NCBI GenBank assembly: GCA_964610765.1
Contig: CAZSWS010000037.1
Span: 1-25,753 of the forward strand
DNA: 25,753 nucleotides
Origin: CAZSWS01 sp964610765
GTDB lineage: Bacteria > Bacteroidota > Bacteroidia > Bacteroidales > Tannerellaceae
Direction of reading: 5' to 3'
Position 1 is the first letter of the stretch. Each line of letters opens with the position of its first letter. Below, in pieces: positions 15,212 through 23,859 of the stretch. Under the pieces are notes generated by a model that saw only the letters and a list, made by a program, of their open reading frames with translations, was not told the origin of the DNA and did no database searches. The position numbers were made by a program, and so were the translations under genes.

Positions 15212-16939
15212 TCAATCAGACGTTTTTAGGTCTTTAATAAGTAGTTGTATGGTTGTTGTTCCGTTGTATTTATTTTCTTCAATCGTATAGCATATATCGA
15301 ATGGATTCATGCCTTTTACATACGTAGCATACTCATGTTTTCCAAATGCAATCCCGTGTGTGGGTTTCCGGGAAGTGCTGTCCAGCATCTCAAGTTTTAG
15401 ATGTTCTTGTTCTCTACCTACCAACTTACTGGTACCATAGTCCTTAACCTCTCGGGTGCAGAATATAGGTTTTTCGTTTTCAGGTCCGAATGGGCTCATC
15501 TTTTTTAGCTGAGATAAAAACCGATGGTTGATATCTCTGAACTCAATAGCCATATCAACATCAATCTGAGGCTTCATTTGCTCCGGGTCAACATCATCGG
15601 CAGCGAGCTTCATAAAACGCTCGGTAAATGCTTTTAAGTTTTCTTCTTTGAGTGAAAGTCCGGCAGCATAGGTGTGACCTCCGAAATTCTCTAGCAGGTC
15701 GCGACAGTTTTCTATTGCTTTGTAAATGTCAAATCCGCCAATAGACCGAGCTGAACCGGTTATTAAATCGTTCGACTTGGTTAAGACGACAGAGGGGCGA
15801 AAATAACGCTCCGTCATACGTGAAGCAACAATACCAATGACGCCTTTGTGCCAGTCCGGGTTGTAGACAACCATGGCTTTGCGGTCTTCAATATTGGCGA
15901 ATCCGTCAATAATCGCATTGGCTTCATCGGTTATTTTTTTATCAAGCTCTCGGCGGTCTTCGTTGTATTGGTCAATATTCTTACTCTTTTCTTTCGCTTC
16001 TTTGGCATCTTTGGAAAGTAAGAGATCGACTGCTTCTTTGCCGTTCATCATCCGTCCGGAAGCATTGATGCGCGGTCCAATTTTGAAAATGACATCGCTG
16101 ATACCAATTTCTTTGTCAGTTAGTCCACAGACATTGATAATGCCTTTCATCCCAACGCTGGGGTGTGAGTTGAGTTGCTTAAGCCCAAAATACGTGAGGA
16201 TACGATTTTCTCCGGTGATGGGTACGATGTCGGCGGCAATGCTAACAGCCGTAAGTTCCAGCAGCTTTTCGAGCTTATTCATAGAGAGCCCATTGCTCTT
16301 GGCAAAAGCCTGCATAAATTTAAAACCTACTCCACAGCCACTCAGGTGCTCATAGGGGTAGGTTGAATCAGGTCTTTTAGCGTCAAGTACGGCTACGGCC
16401 GCCGGAAGTGTTTCATCCGGCATGTGGTGGTCACAAATGATGAAATCAATGCCTTTCTCCGTAGCATATTCTACCTTGTCGATAGCTTTGATTCCGCAGT
16501 CTAGCGCGATAATCAGCGTTATGCCGTTATCATAGGCGTAGTCAATTCCTTTGAAAGAAATACCATACCCCTCGTCATACCTGTCCGGTATGTAATAGTC
16601 TAATGAAGAAGGAGAGGTGTAGTGAGACAAAAATTTATAGACGAGTGCAACGGCTGTTGTACCGTCAACATCATAGTCGCCATAAATTAAGATACGTTCT
16701 TTATTGCCTAATGCATGGTTCAGTCGCTTAACAGCTTTATCCATATCGGGCATTAAAAAAGGATCATGCAAATCCGAGAGGCTGGGTTTGAAAAACTTTT
16801 TAGTTTCATCTATAGCTCGTATGCCTCTTTGCACCAACAACAAAGCTATAATCGGATTCAATCCCAGTTCGTTAACTAGTCTGTCTCTGTCATGTAATTC
16901 TTCTGCTGTAGGGGTTCGTAAATTCCATTTACTAATCAT
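15212..16939 (-). CDS. recJ: Single-stranded-DNA-specific exonuclease RecJ
   Basis: 5'-3' single-strand DNA exonuclease of the DHH phosphoesterase superfamily, which acts with RecQ in gap repair and recombination. I start at the Met at 16939 (MISKWNLRTPT), giving 575 residues; an in-frame ATG 11 codons earlier would add a non-conserved leader. Motifs are YGDYDVDGTTA (metal-binding Asp residues), LDCGIKA, the DHH motif in ICDHHMPDETLP, GCGVGFKF, and IAADIVPITGENR. The DHHA1 domain has GGFDIYKAI and GGHTYAAGLS. The C-terminal OB-like part is about 450-560. The RecJ-RecQ arrangement matches the known partnership of the two enzymes in the RecF-type pathway. Confidence 0.95.
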   Translation of the reverse strand: MISKWNLRTPTAEELHDRDRLVNELGLNPIIALLLVQRGIRAIDETKKFFKPSLSDLHDPFLMPDMDKAVKRLNHALGNKERILIYGDYDVDGTTAVALVYKFLSHYTSPSSLDYYIPDRYDEGYGISFKGIDYAYDNGITLIIALDCGIKAIDKVEYATEKGIDFIICDHHMPDETLPAAVAVLDAKRPDSTYPYEHLSGCGVGFKFMQAFAKSNGLSMNKLEKLLELTAVSIAADIVPITGENRILTYFGLKQLNSHPSVGMKGIINVCGLTDKEIGISDVIFKIGPRINASGRMMNGKEAVDLLLSKDAKEAKEKSKNIDQYNEDRRELDKKITDEANAIIDGFANIEDRKAMVVYNPDWHKGVIGIVASRMTERYFRPSVVLTKSNDLITGSARSIGGFDIYKAIENCRDLLENFGGHTYAAGLSLKEENLKAFTERFMKLAADDVDPEQMKPQIDVDMAIEFRDINHRFLSQLKKMSPFGPENEKPIFCTREVKDYGTSKLVGREQEHLKLEMLDSTSRKPTHGIAFGKHEYATYVKGMNPFDICYTIEENKYNGTTTIQLLIKDLKTSD

Positions 16940-16970
16940 TTTATATGTTTTTGTATTATTTGCTGCTCTC

Positions 16971-17019
16971 AATAAGCTCGGTTTACCTACCCGTAGGTAC
17001 TGTAAGCGAGTGGCTTATT
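16971..17019. repeat. Nested inverted repeat between recJ and aqpZ
   Basis: Three pairs of complementary arms are nested. AATAAG (16971-16976) pairs with CTTATT (17014-17019), CTCG (16977-16980) with CGAG (17007-17010), and TACCTAC (16984-16990) with GTAGGTA (16993-16999) around CC. The structure lies about 30 bp before the recJ start in the divergent intergenic region and could form in the recJ leader RNA. The rest of this 298-bp interval (16940-17237) shows no gene. Confidence 0.55.
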
Positions 17020-17143
17020 TAATCTGTAAAAATAGTGAATATTCAGGTAATTATAGCATAATAGTAGTGAAACCCATGTTAAAAAAACAGTATGACAATT
17101 TCATTAATTCTTCTTTTCCTATTGTTTTTTTGCTACTTCTTTC

Positions 17144-17173
17144 TTGTCAAATTATTTAAACTTCCTATATTCG
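17144..17173 (+). promoter_or_regulatory. Promoter of the aquaporin gene (-33 and -7 elements)
   Basis: TTG at 17144-17146 and TATATTCG at 17166-17173 are separated by 19 bp, the normal Bacteroidetes spacing. The -7 element has one mismatch to TAnnTTTG. The start site would be near 17180, about 58 nt before the ATG at 17238. Confidence 0.55.
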
Positions 17174-17237
17174 CATTAATTAATATGAAATAACGACTAT
17201 TTATTTCATTTTTTTGATAACTTAATACTTGTTAAAT

Positions 17238-17915
17238 ATGAAAAAGTATCTAGCGGAATTAGTTGGCACAATGGTGCTGGTGTTAATGGGATGTGGTAGT
17301 GCAGTTTTTGCCGGTGCCGGTCAACCTTTTGCTGCGGTAGGCACATTAGGTGTTGCATTTGCATTTGGTTTGTCGGTGGTTGCTATGGCTTATGCCATTG
17401 GTAATGTGTCCGGTTGCCATATTAATCCGGCGATAACGCTGGGGATGTTGGCATCCAAGCGTATATCCGGAAAAGACGCTGCCATGTATATGATTTTCCA
17501 AGTGATGGGTGCTATTATTGGTTCTGCCATCTTGTTTATCTTAGCGAAAGATTCAGGATCAACTACTACGCTCACCGGGGCTAATGGGTATACCGACTTG
17601 ATGCCTGCTTTTGTTGCTGAAGTGGTGTTTACCTTCATTTTTGTTTTTGTAGTACTGGGAGCTACCTCTAAAAATGGAGCAGGTAACCTAGGTGGATTAG
17701 CCATTGGTTTGACTTTGGTGCTTGTTCACATCGTATGTATTCCTATCACGGGCACTTCTGTGAATCCGGCTCGTAGCGTTGGTCCGGCTATCTTTGAAGC
17801 AGTGAATGGTAATATGGTTGCTTTGCAGCAGTTATGGCTGTTTATTGTAGCTCCGTTTATTGGTGCTATCCTGTCAGCCGTTGTATGGAAAACAGTATCT
17901 TTAGATAAAGAATAA
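17238..17915 (+). CDS. aqpZ: AqpZ-type aquaporin (MIP family)
   Basis: Inner-membrane water channel of 225 residues with six membrane helices and two half-helices bearing NPA motifs (63-65 in GCHINPAITLG and 176-178 in TSVNPARS). By alignment from memory to E. coli AqpZ (F43, H174, T183, R189), the aromatic/arginine selectivity filter is F43, H164, T173 and R179. That is the narrow water-selective set, with His rather than the Gly of glycerol facilitators. The loop between the third and fourth helices is about ten residues shorter than in E. coli. I start at the ATG at 17238 (MKKYLAELVGTM); an in-frame TTG three codons earlier is a less likely start. The gene stands alone with its own promoter and terminator. 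Confidence 0.93.
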   Translation: MKKYLAELVGTMVLVLMGCGSAVFAGAGQPFAAVGTLGVAFAFGLSVVAMAYAIGNVSGCHINPAITLGMLASKRISGKDAAMYMIFQVMGAIIGSAILFILAKDSGSTTTLTGANGYTDLMPAFVAEVVFTFIFVFVVLGATSKNGAGNLGGLAIGLTLVLVHIVCIPITGTSVNPARSVGPAIFEAVNGNMVALQQLWLFIVAPFIGAILSAVVWKTVSLDKE

Positions 17916-17948
17916 GGACTGGTTCGATAAATAGATAAAAACATAAAT

Positions 17949-17982
17949 AAAGCCCTTGCAAACTTCGGTCTGCAAGGGCTTT
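17949..17982. terminator. Strong bidirectional terminator with a UUCG loop
   Basis: AAAGCCCTTGCA (17949-17960) pairs with TGCAAGGGCTTT (17971-17982). Inside, after one mismatch, AC and GT close a TTCG tetraloop (17964-17967), an extra-stable loop in RNA. It separates the convergent aquaporin and hexosaminidase genes and, having A and T on both flanks, can serve both. Confidence 0.9.
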
Positions 17983-18013
17983 GTATTATTGATGCGCTGA
18001 TGGGTCAGTAAGC

Positions 18014-19600
18014 TTATCCTTCGGCTATGACATCTTGCTTCGTAGGTCCCCAAGGTTCGGGAGTAGATTCTTTATCAAACGGATTGAAGTAGTTAATCCC
18101 TTTGCTATCCAGGTATTTTAAAAAGACTTTGAGGCGTTCTAGAAACTGCTCGTAGTTCTTTTCCGATTCGCCGGACCAAGCAGCTTCACTGATGCCTGCC
18201 AGACGAGGAAATGTCATATAGTTGAGCCTTTTTACATCGGCTATCCTTTCGGTCCATAGGTTGGCTTGCATGCCCCTTACTTGTTTTTCATGTCCTTCTA
18301 CCAGGTGTATGATGTCAGATGGAAACTCATAGCCGGCTTGGAGCGGAGCATAAGCTGTGCCCCAACGTCTGCCAATCTTTTGTGTTTCATCTTGCACAAA
18401 GTCCAGGTAACAGGGGATGCGGGGGGTGAGAATTACTTCAAAACCCTTTTGTAAAGCGAGGGGTAAGTCATTCGGTCGGTCGTGCCTCCACCACATCACA
18501 ATGGCTTGTTCCGGTGTGACACCAGACGAGATAATTTCATCCCACCCAATCATTTTACGACCTTTTTTGTTGATGATATCGCAGACACGGCGCACAAAAT
18601 AATGCTCCAAACCCACTTCGTCTTTCAAATGATGGTCTTTGATGAATTGCTGGATAGCGGAATCGGTTTTCCATGACTGGTTTCCAAAGTGTACTTCGTC
18701 TCCTCCTATATGAATGTAGGGAGCCGGAAAAAGAGAGAATACCTCATCGAATACCTCTTCTATGAATAGATAGGTGCTGTCTTTGATAGGATGAAAAGTA
18801 AATCCTTTCCATCGGCCTTCTCCCCCTCCGGATATTTCCGGATATGCTTTAGAGGCTGCCGTGGCATGTCCCGGCATATCTATCTCAGGGACAACCATGA
18901 TATGTCGTTCGGCGGCATAGGCTACAATTTCTTTAATTTCTTCTTGCGTATAGAACTTGCGTGGTGCATTTAAGTCACTCCAGCTGCCTTCTGCCCCAAT
19001 TTCTGTCAGCTTAGGATATTTCTTAATCTCTATCCTCCAGCCATTTTCATCGGTTAGGTGCATATGAAAAACATTCATTTTTAGGTGTGCCATTACATCC
19101 AGTAGGTCTTTTACGACATCCACTCCGAAAAAGTGACGCGATACATCCAGCATAAAACCTCGCCACGGATATTGAGGAGCATCTTGGATATTTGCGGCTT
19201 CCCAGTAGGTTCCTGTATAGGCTTGCTTTAAAGTCTGTATGGCAAAAAACATCCCTTGCGGTGTAGCCGCATGGCAATTGATTTGCTTTTTATCAACCGT
19301 TATTTGATAGGCTTCTGCTCCGAGTGTGCGGTTACACTGTAGGCTGATCGTATTGGGTGATGAACCCTCATTCGCAAATGATACGTTGCTAGCAGGAAGG
19401 TTTAATATAGAGGCTAATAAGTCGGCTTCTGCTTTAAAACGAACGTCGTTATAGTGAATAGCCGTTTCTTTGTTTGGCTGAAACTTCCCTTTGGTCTTTT
19501 GGATCAAATGAGGTTGAGGGATCACATTGGCTATTTGTGCATGAGCGGTATAGGAGCAAACGAAAAGAATCGCAATGGATATAAGTGTTTTGACTTGCAT
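18014..19600 (-). CDS. Exported beta-N-acetylhexosaminidase (GH20)
   Basis: Glycoside hydrolase of 528 residues that removes terminal GlcNAc or GalNAc from glycans by substrate-assisted catalysis. The signal peptide is about 1-21 (ending TAHAQ). A GH20b-type N-terminal domain spans about 23-143, and the TIM-barrel catalytic domain starts at PQYPWRGFMLDVSRHFFG. The catalytic pair is D301-E302 in HIGGDEVHF. Other subsite segments are FHMHLTDENGWRIEI, VVPEIDMPGHATAA, MIGWDEI and ANLWTERI. No extra carbohydrate-binding module is seen, and there is no lipobox, so the enzyme is probably periplasmic. The gene follows the GH3 gene by 7 nt and is likely co-transcribed. Substrates could be host mucin or N-glycans, or peptidoglycan-derived sugars; sequence alone cannot decide. 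Confidence 0.94.
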   Translation of the reverse strand: MQVKTLISIAILFVCSYTAHAQIANVIPQPHLIQKTKGKFQPNKETAIHYNDVRFKAEADLLASILNLPASNVSFANEGSSPNTISLQCNRTLGAEAYQITVDKKQINCHAATPQGMFFAIQTLKQAYTGTYWEAANIQDAPQYPWRGFMLDVSRHFFGVDVVKDLLDVMAHLKMNVFHMHLTDENGWRIEIKKYPKLTEIGAEGSWSDLNAPRKFYTQEEIKEIVAYAAERHIMVVPEIDMPGHATAASKAYPEISGGGEGRWKGFTFHPIKDSTYLFIEEVFDEVFSLFPAPYIHIGGDEVHFGNQSWKTDSAIQQFIKDHHLKDEVGLEHYFVRRVCDIINKKGRKMIGWDEIISSGVTPEQAIVMWWRHDRPNDLPLALQKGFEVILTPRIPCYLDFVQDETQKIGRRWGTAYAPLQAGYEFPSDIIHLVEGHEKQVRGMQANLWTERIADVKRLNYMTFPRLAGISEAAWSGESEKNYEQFLERLKVFLKYLDSKGINYFNPFDKESTPEPWGPTKQDVIAEG

Positions 19601-19607
19601 ATCGTAT

Positions 19608-22439
19608 TTATAAATGTATATCGTTTAGTTTAATTTCAGAGATAGAGGCTTTCCCGGCAGTTAAGAGTATTCTTATGTCGCTGACCACATCTTTTTTCAG
19701 CGGATAATCGATGAATTTACCGGATTCAGTAATACTCCCCTTGTACACCGTGATGAATTGTCCGCCTCCGCTGGATGCTTGAATTTCGAATGCAGCCGGC
19801 TCTTCTATTTTGCTCCAATAGATTACTATCTTTTCCGGTCGGGCATTTTCTTTCATGGCAAAAGTGAGGTAATCGCCTTTTGTGCCACTCCATACTGTTG
19901 CTTGATTATTGTCTGTGACGTGTTTGACCGGTGTGTTTTCATGTTGCTGCTGTTGCATCTGTCGTTTTTCTTTGGAGTTGGTGACTTTTAGCAAGCCGCT
20001 TAAACGAATATCCGTAGAAGATGCGCCCAACATAATCTTAAAATCTCCCGGTTCTACCACCCATTTGTCGTCCTGATTTAGCAACTCAAAGTCTCTTGGA
20101 TAGAGCTTGAATGTGACAACTTTCGACTCGTTGGGCCGAAGATGAATGCGTTCAAAGCCCCGAAGATTCTTCTCATAGGTAGTTACTGAGCTAAGTATAT
20201 CACGCGTATAAAGTTGTACAACCTCGTCGCCGGCACGGTCGCCCGTGTTGGTGATGGTACAGCTGACGGTTACTTCTTCTTTTGGCGTGATGACTTCAGC
20301 TGAAAGTGTCATGTTTGAATATTCGAACGTGGTATAGCTTAACCCATATCCAAAGGGATAGAGCGGACCGTTCACCCGGCTCATATTGCCCTTCAGACCG
20401 GGATTGCGCCCTCCATCAACCTGTGAGGCAGGTTTGGCCGGGAAGTTAAAGGGGATTTGACCCACTGTTTTGGGAAATGTAACGGTCAGTTTTCCTCCGG
20501 GGTTATAGTCGCCAAATAAGATATCGGCAATGGCTGTTCCGCCTTGAGAGCCCGGATACCAGGCTTCTAAAATAGCCGGGACATGTTTGTCTGCCCAGTT
20601 GATTGAATTGGGGCGCCCATTTATCATAACTAATATAACCGGTTTGCCGGTATTGGTTACTGCTTGTAGCAAGTCTAGTTGTTTGCCCGGTAAGTCAAGG
20701 CTTGAACGTGATTTGTTTTCGCCGCATGTCCGGCTATTTCCACCTAAAACGACCACTGCCACATCGCTTTTCTCGACATTCTCTACAGCGAGAGCAATCG
20801 CTTGTTTCTCTTCATTAGTCAGTGGTTCGGGCAAAATTTCAGATTCCGGCCAATTGGCATCCACCAGCTCACATCCTTGTGTGTATAAAACCTCTGTGGT
20901 ATCTCCTACTTTGTTCTTAATACCGTCTAATACTGACACGACATCAACAGCCAGCGGACCATAATGTGTCAATGCATAGGCTGCATCATTGGCGTTAGGA
21001 CCGCATACGCTGATGGATTTAATATCACCTAATGAAAGAGGTAAGGTGTTATTTTTGTTTTTCAACAGCACAATCGATTCTCTGGAAGCTTGCAATGCCA
21101 CTGCTTGATTCTCGGCACTGTTTACTTCTATGTCAGCTTGTTTAAGTTCGATTTGATAAGGGCTGTCAAACAAACCAACTAAAAACTTCACACGTAAGAT
21201 GTCACGAACGCGATCGTTGATAGTTTCCATGCTAATTGCCCCCTCTCTGACCAATTCGCGTAATGGGAGTACGTATGAGTCGGGTGAGCGAAAGGTGCAT
21301 CGCACGTTTAGTCCGGCTTCTACTGCTTGGCGCACAGATTCTTTCATGTTTTCTGCCGTGTTGTGTTTGCTATGCAGGTATTCAACCGCATCGCTATCTG
21401 AAACAACATAGCCGTTAAAACCCATTTCTTTTCGCAGTCGCTCCATCAGCCAGTAGTAGCTGCTTTGAATTGGAAAACCATCGTAGTCGTTATACGAACT
21501 CATCACACCCAGTATGCCGGCTTCTTTGATGACCCTTTTCCAGGGGTAGACATGAATATTTTCTACTTCGCGGGGAGACATTTGTGGGTCTACTCGTGCC
21601 ATGCCTTCACGACCTCCTTTATTGTTGCTGTATGCAATATAGTGTTTAGCGGTTGCAGCCACTTGATAATCCTGCTGCAAGCCTTTAGCCATGGCAACGC
21701 CTAGCTCGCCCACGAGGTAGGGACTTTCTCCATACACCTCCTCATACCGTCCCCAGCGTTGATCTCTCCCTACATCTAAGATGGGTGCGTATATATTTGT
21801 GTAGCCTAATAAGCGGGCTTCACGTCCGGTGATGTATCCCACTTGTTTGATCAGCTCGCGATTCCAGGTATGACCCAGTCCTAACTGAGTGGGGAAGTTA
21901 GTTGCGATATAACTTTCTACACCCCGAATGCCTTCGTTCGTAAAATCAACCGGAATACCTAAGCGTGTTTCTTCTATGAAAAATCGCTGCACTTCGTTCA
22001 AAGCCCAGGCATGTCTGGAAGCAGGCCATACAAACGGATTGTCTGAAGGAGGCAAGCCCCATTGTTGGAATCCGTTGAGGTGTTCATCTATGGCTCCTAT
22101 GCCATCTTTCCAAAGTTTTTCTTTCCATTCAGGTGTGGGGAGGTCGTCTTGTAGAACCCTTTTGTAACCATATAAAGTCACCATCTGACAGGTTTTTTCA
22201 TCCAGCGTCATCTGTTTTAGCAGATCTTCTATGCGGTCGTCCAGCTTGGCTGTCGGGTCTTCATAAATGTCTTTTATCCCGTTTTTATTGAAGTCAACCC
22301 AGCCTTTTTGGTAAATAGCATTCTTGGGTGGCTGATATTTTATCAATTCTTTAGGCGAAGGAATACGTGCATCTGTTTGACTTAATCCGTAAGTTGGCAG
22401 ACAAAAGAGGCATATACAAAGTAAGAGATAGTGTTTCAT
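19608..22439 (-). CDS. Exported GH3 glycosidase with C-terminal F5/8C-like domain
   Basis: Large exported glycoside hydrolase of 943 residues, signal peptide about 1-20. Just after it, DFNKNGIKDIYE (49-60) has the spacing of an EF-hand calcium loop (D49, N51, N53, D57, E60). The GH3 N-terminal barrel includes GRDQRWGRYEEVYGESP and AATAKHYIAY. The nucleophile is probably D348 in GYVVSDSDAVEYL. The second alpha/beta domain (about 460-660) contains VVVLGGNSRTCGENKSRSSLDLPG and AWYPGSQGGTAIADILFGDYNPGGKLTVTFP. A fibronectin-III-like domain follows (about 710-800). The last 120 residues, including TVWSGTKGDYLTFAMKE and IVIYWSK, resemble an F5/8 type C (CBM32-like) module, which is not standard in GH3. 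It is probably a beta-glucosidase or beta-xylosidase type; exact substrate unknown. It heads the GH3-GH20 pair. Confidence 0.92.
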   Translation of the reverse strand: MKHYLLLCICLFCLPTYGLSQTDARIPSPKELIKYQPPKNAIYQKGWVDFNKNGIKDIYEDPTAKLDDRIEDLLKQMTLDEKTCQMVTLYGYKRVLQDDLPTPEWKEKLWKDGIGAIDEHLNGFQQWGLPPSDNPFVWPASRHAWALNEVQRFFIEETRLGIPVDFTNEGIRGVESYIATNFPTQLGLGHTWNRELIKQVGYITGREARLLGYTNIYAPILDVGRDQRWGRYEEVYGESPYLVGELGVAMAKGLQQDYQVAATAKHYIAYSNNKGGREGMARVDPQMSPREVENIHVYPWKRVIKEAGILGVMSSYNDYDGFPIQSSYYWLMERLRKEMGFNGYVVSDSDAVEYLHSKHNTAENMKESVRQAVEAGLNVRCTFRSPDSYVLPLRELVREGAISMETINDRVRDILRVKFLVGLFDSPYQIELKQADIEVNSAENQAVALQASRESIVLLKNKNNTLPLSLGDIKSISVCGPNANDAAYALTHYGPLAVDVVSVLDGIKNKVGDTTEVLYTQGCELVDANWPESEILPEPLTNEEKQAIALAVENVEKSDVAVVVLGGNSRTCGENKSRSSLDLPGKQLDLLQAVTNTGKPVILVMINGRPNSINWADKHVPAILEAWYPGSQGGTAIADILFGDYNPGGKLTVTFPKTVGQIPFNFPAKPASQVDGGRNPGLKGNMSRVNGPLYPFGYGLSYTTFEYSNMTLSAEVITPKEEVTVSCTITNTGDRAGDEVVQLYTRDILSSVTTYEKNLRGFERIHLRPNESKVVTFKLYPRDFELLNQDDKWVVEPGDFKIMLGASSTDIRLSGLLKVTNSKEKRQMQQQQHENTPVKHVTDNNQATVWSGTKGDYLTFAMKENARPEKIVIYWSKIEEPAAFEIQASSGGGQFITVYKGSITESGKFIDYPLKKDVVSDIRILLTAGKASISEIKLNDIHL

Positions 22440-22488
22440 TTTCTACGTTTCTATGAGCAAATCATGTATGAAAGTTTAGCAAGATACG

Positions 22489-23010
22489 TCAACAGGCAGA
22501 ACGGTCGTCTTTACGTCTGAATAAGCTGAAGCGAATATCTTTAGTGCTGGATTTACGGAAGAGAAGTGCGCCGATGCATATACCGATAGCAAGCGAAAAT
22601 AGCAAAGAAACCGTGAGCATGAAGTTATGAGTCATGTCAATCAATATATGCGGGTCGCTTTCAAAAGTTTGTATATCGGTGATTTTAATTCCTGCCAGCA
22701 TGGTACGGTAGGCAAACATGCCCGGAATCATGGTGATACATGCCGGCATGGTGAATACGACCGGAGGATTTTTTATTTTGTGTGAGACATAGATGCCGAC
22801 CAGACCAATCATCACCGATGCCATCAGTGTAGCAGGAATAATGCCAACGCCTAGTTGAAGGAGTACAAACCGCAAACTATGTCCGGCGCCTCCTAAAAGT
22901 CCGGCTACCCATAGTACGCGAAATGGCGAACCAAATAATATAGCCCAGCAGAACCCTACCACAAATGCGATAGAAAAGTCTTTTAGTACTAAAAGTAGTA
23001 TATCTGTCAT
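22489..23010 (-). CDS. Threonine/serine exporter small subunit, YjjB (ThrE_2) type
   Basis: Membrane protein of 173 residues with about five hydrophobic segments. FVVGFCWAILFGSPFRVLWVAGLLGGAGHSLR and the segment FTMPACITMIPGMFAYRTMLAGI match the ThrE_2 (YjjB) half of the split threonine/serine or dicarboxylate exporter family; the PG.FAYR motif is characteristic. It follows the YjjP-type gene by 11 nt and both would assemble into one transporter. In single-chain ThrE proteins the two parts are fused. The substrate in this organism is unknown: E. coli YjjPB has been linked to succinate export, Corynebacterium ThrE to threonine. The C-terminus is short and basic (FSLFRRKDDR). GH3 follows 49 bp downstream on the same strand, with no terminator seen between. 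Confidence 0.85.
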   Translation of the reverse strand: MTDILLLVLKDFSIAFVVGFCWAILFGSPFRVLWVAGLLGGAGHSLRFVLLQLGVGIIPATLMASVMIGLVGIYVSHKIKNPPVVFTMPACITMIPGMFAYRTMLAGIKITDIQTFESDPHILIDMTHNFMLTVSLLFSLAIGICIGALLFRKSSTKDIRFSLFRRKDDRSAC

Positions 23011-23021
23011 GGCTCTTTCTT

Positions 23022-23816
23022 TTAAAAATGATGAAGACCTAAAAGTCCTATACTAATGGTCATACCGGCTGCAATTGATAACAAAATGAATCCGGCAAAT
23101 AGTGCCCGGTTGACTGATGAAGTCAAGTAGCCTTCAATCAGATCAATGACAACATTAATCAGTGGAACGCCGGGGACCAGATAGAGCACAGCGGTAGCCA
23201 TGGCCGTTTCCGGGTAAAGCCCCAGGTTGAGCAATGCACCTCCACCCGTAATGAGGGTGGTGGTAAATGCGGCTGAAGTGATGGCCAGCATGGGGTTAAA
23301 CCGTAAGCGAATCATACTGACCTGAATGAAGTAGCCGGTTAGAGCGGCAAAGAAGGTTACAACGGCATTCAGCCAGTCACCATCTGAAAACAGACAAAGA
23401 CCGGAACATGATATACCTATAGCAATCGCCACCATCCATACCGGATAGGACGCTTTTGTTTTAATCTGTTGAAGTAGGTTTTGAGCCTCTTCAAGCGAGA
23501 GGTGCTCATGAGCTATTTTCCACGACAAGCGAGAGATATGCGTAAGATTGGCCAAACGAACAACGTGTGGAGGTGATGACCGATAGCTGGTATATACATT
23601 CTCCGGGTCGTCTTTGTATCGAACGCTGACCAAGAGCCCTCTAAAATAGGGTTGTAAATGTATGTCCATTCCCCAGCTGTTGACAATACGTTCCAGATTG
23701 GTGCGTACCCTTCCGCTGTGAGCACCGGAAGAAAGCAGGAAAGTTCCAATGTCTAAACAGAACTCTGCTATGCGTTGAGCCGACTTTTGGGGAATAATCT
23801 CTATTGTTCCTTCCAT
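23022..23816 (-). CDS. Threonine/serine exporter large subunit, YjjP (ThrE, DUF1212) type
   Basis: Protein of 264 residues. A soluble N-terminal part (about 1-115) has the family motif LLSSGAHSGRVRTNLERIV, corresponding to the conserved 'GaetxRVe' region, and the SWKIAHEHLSLEEAQNLL helix. About five membrane helices follow, with YLVPGVPLINVVIDLIEGY near the end, the 'PG.P..N...D...G' signature of DUF1212. It is the first gene of the yjjP-yjjB-like pair and has an exact -7 promoter element 20 bp upstream, which separates it from the anti-sigma operon. Family assignment is firm; the exported metabolite is not known. Confidence 0.88.
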   Translation of the reverse strand: MEGTIEIIPQKSAQRIAEFCLDIGTFLLSSGAHSGRVRTNLERIVNSWGMDIHLQPYFRGLLVSVRYKDDPENVYTSYRSSPPHVVRLANLTHISRLSWKIAHEHLSLEEAQNLLQQIKTKASYPVWMVAIAIGISCSGLCLFSDGDWLNAVVTFFAALTGYFIQVSMIRLRFNPMLAITSAAFTTTLITGGGALLNLGLYPETAMATAVLYLVPGVPLINVVIDLIEGYLTSSVNRALFAGFILLSIAAGMTISIGLLGLHHF

Positions 23817-23836
23817 TATTCCATTTCGTTAGGCTA

Positions 23837-23844
23837 CAAAGATA
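23837..23844 (-). promoter_or_regulatory. -7 promoter element of the YjjP/YjjB-like operon
   Basis: Read on the minus strand this is TATCTTTG, an exact TAnnTTTG match 20 bp before the ATG at 23816. The -33 region is weak. It may also be the promoter from which the downstream GH3-GH20 genes are read, as no clear promoter was found between 22440 and 22488. Confidence 0.5.
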
Positions 23845-23859
23845 TGAAATAAATGTGGC

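Noticed and set aside
16704..17159. Open frame of about 150 codons on the plus strand overlapping the recJ start.
   Set aside because: Most of it is antisense to conserved RecJ sequence, and the rest crosses the aquaporin promoter; no protein features are seen.
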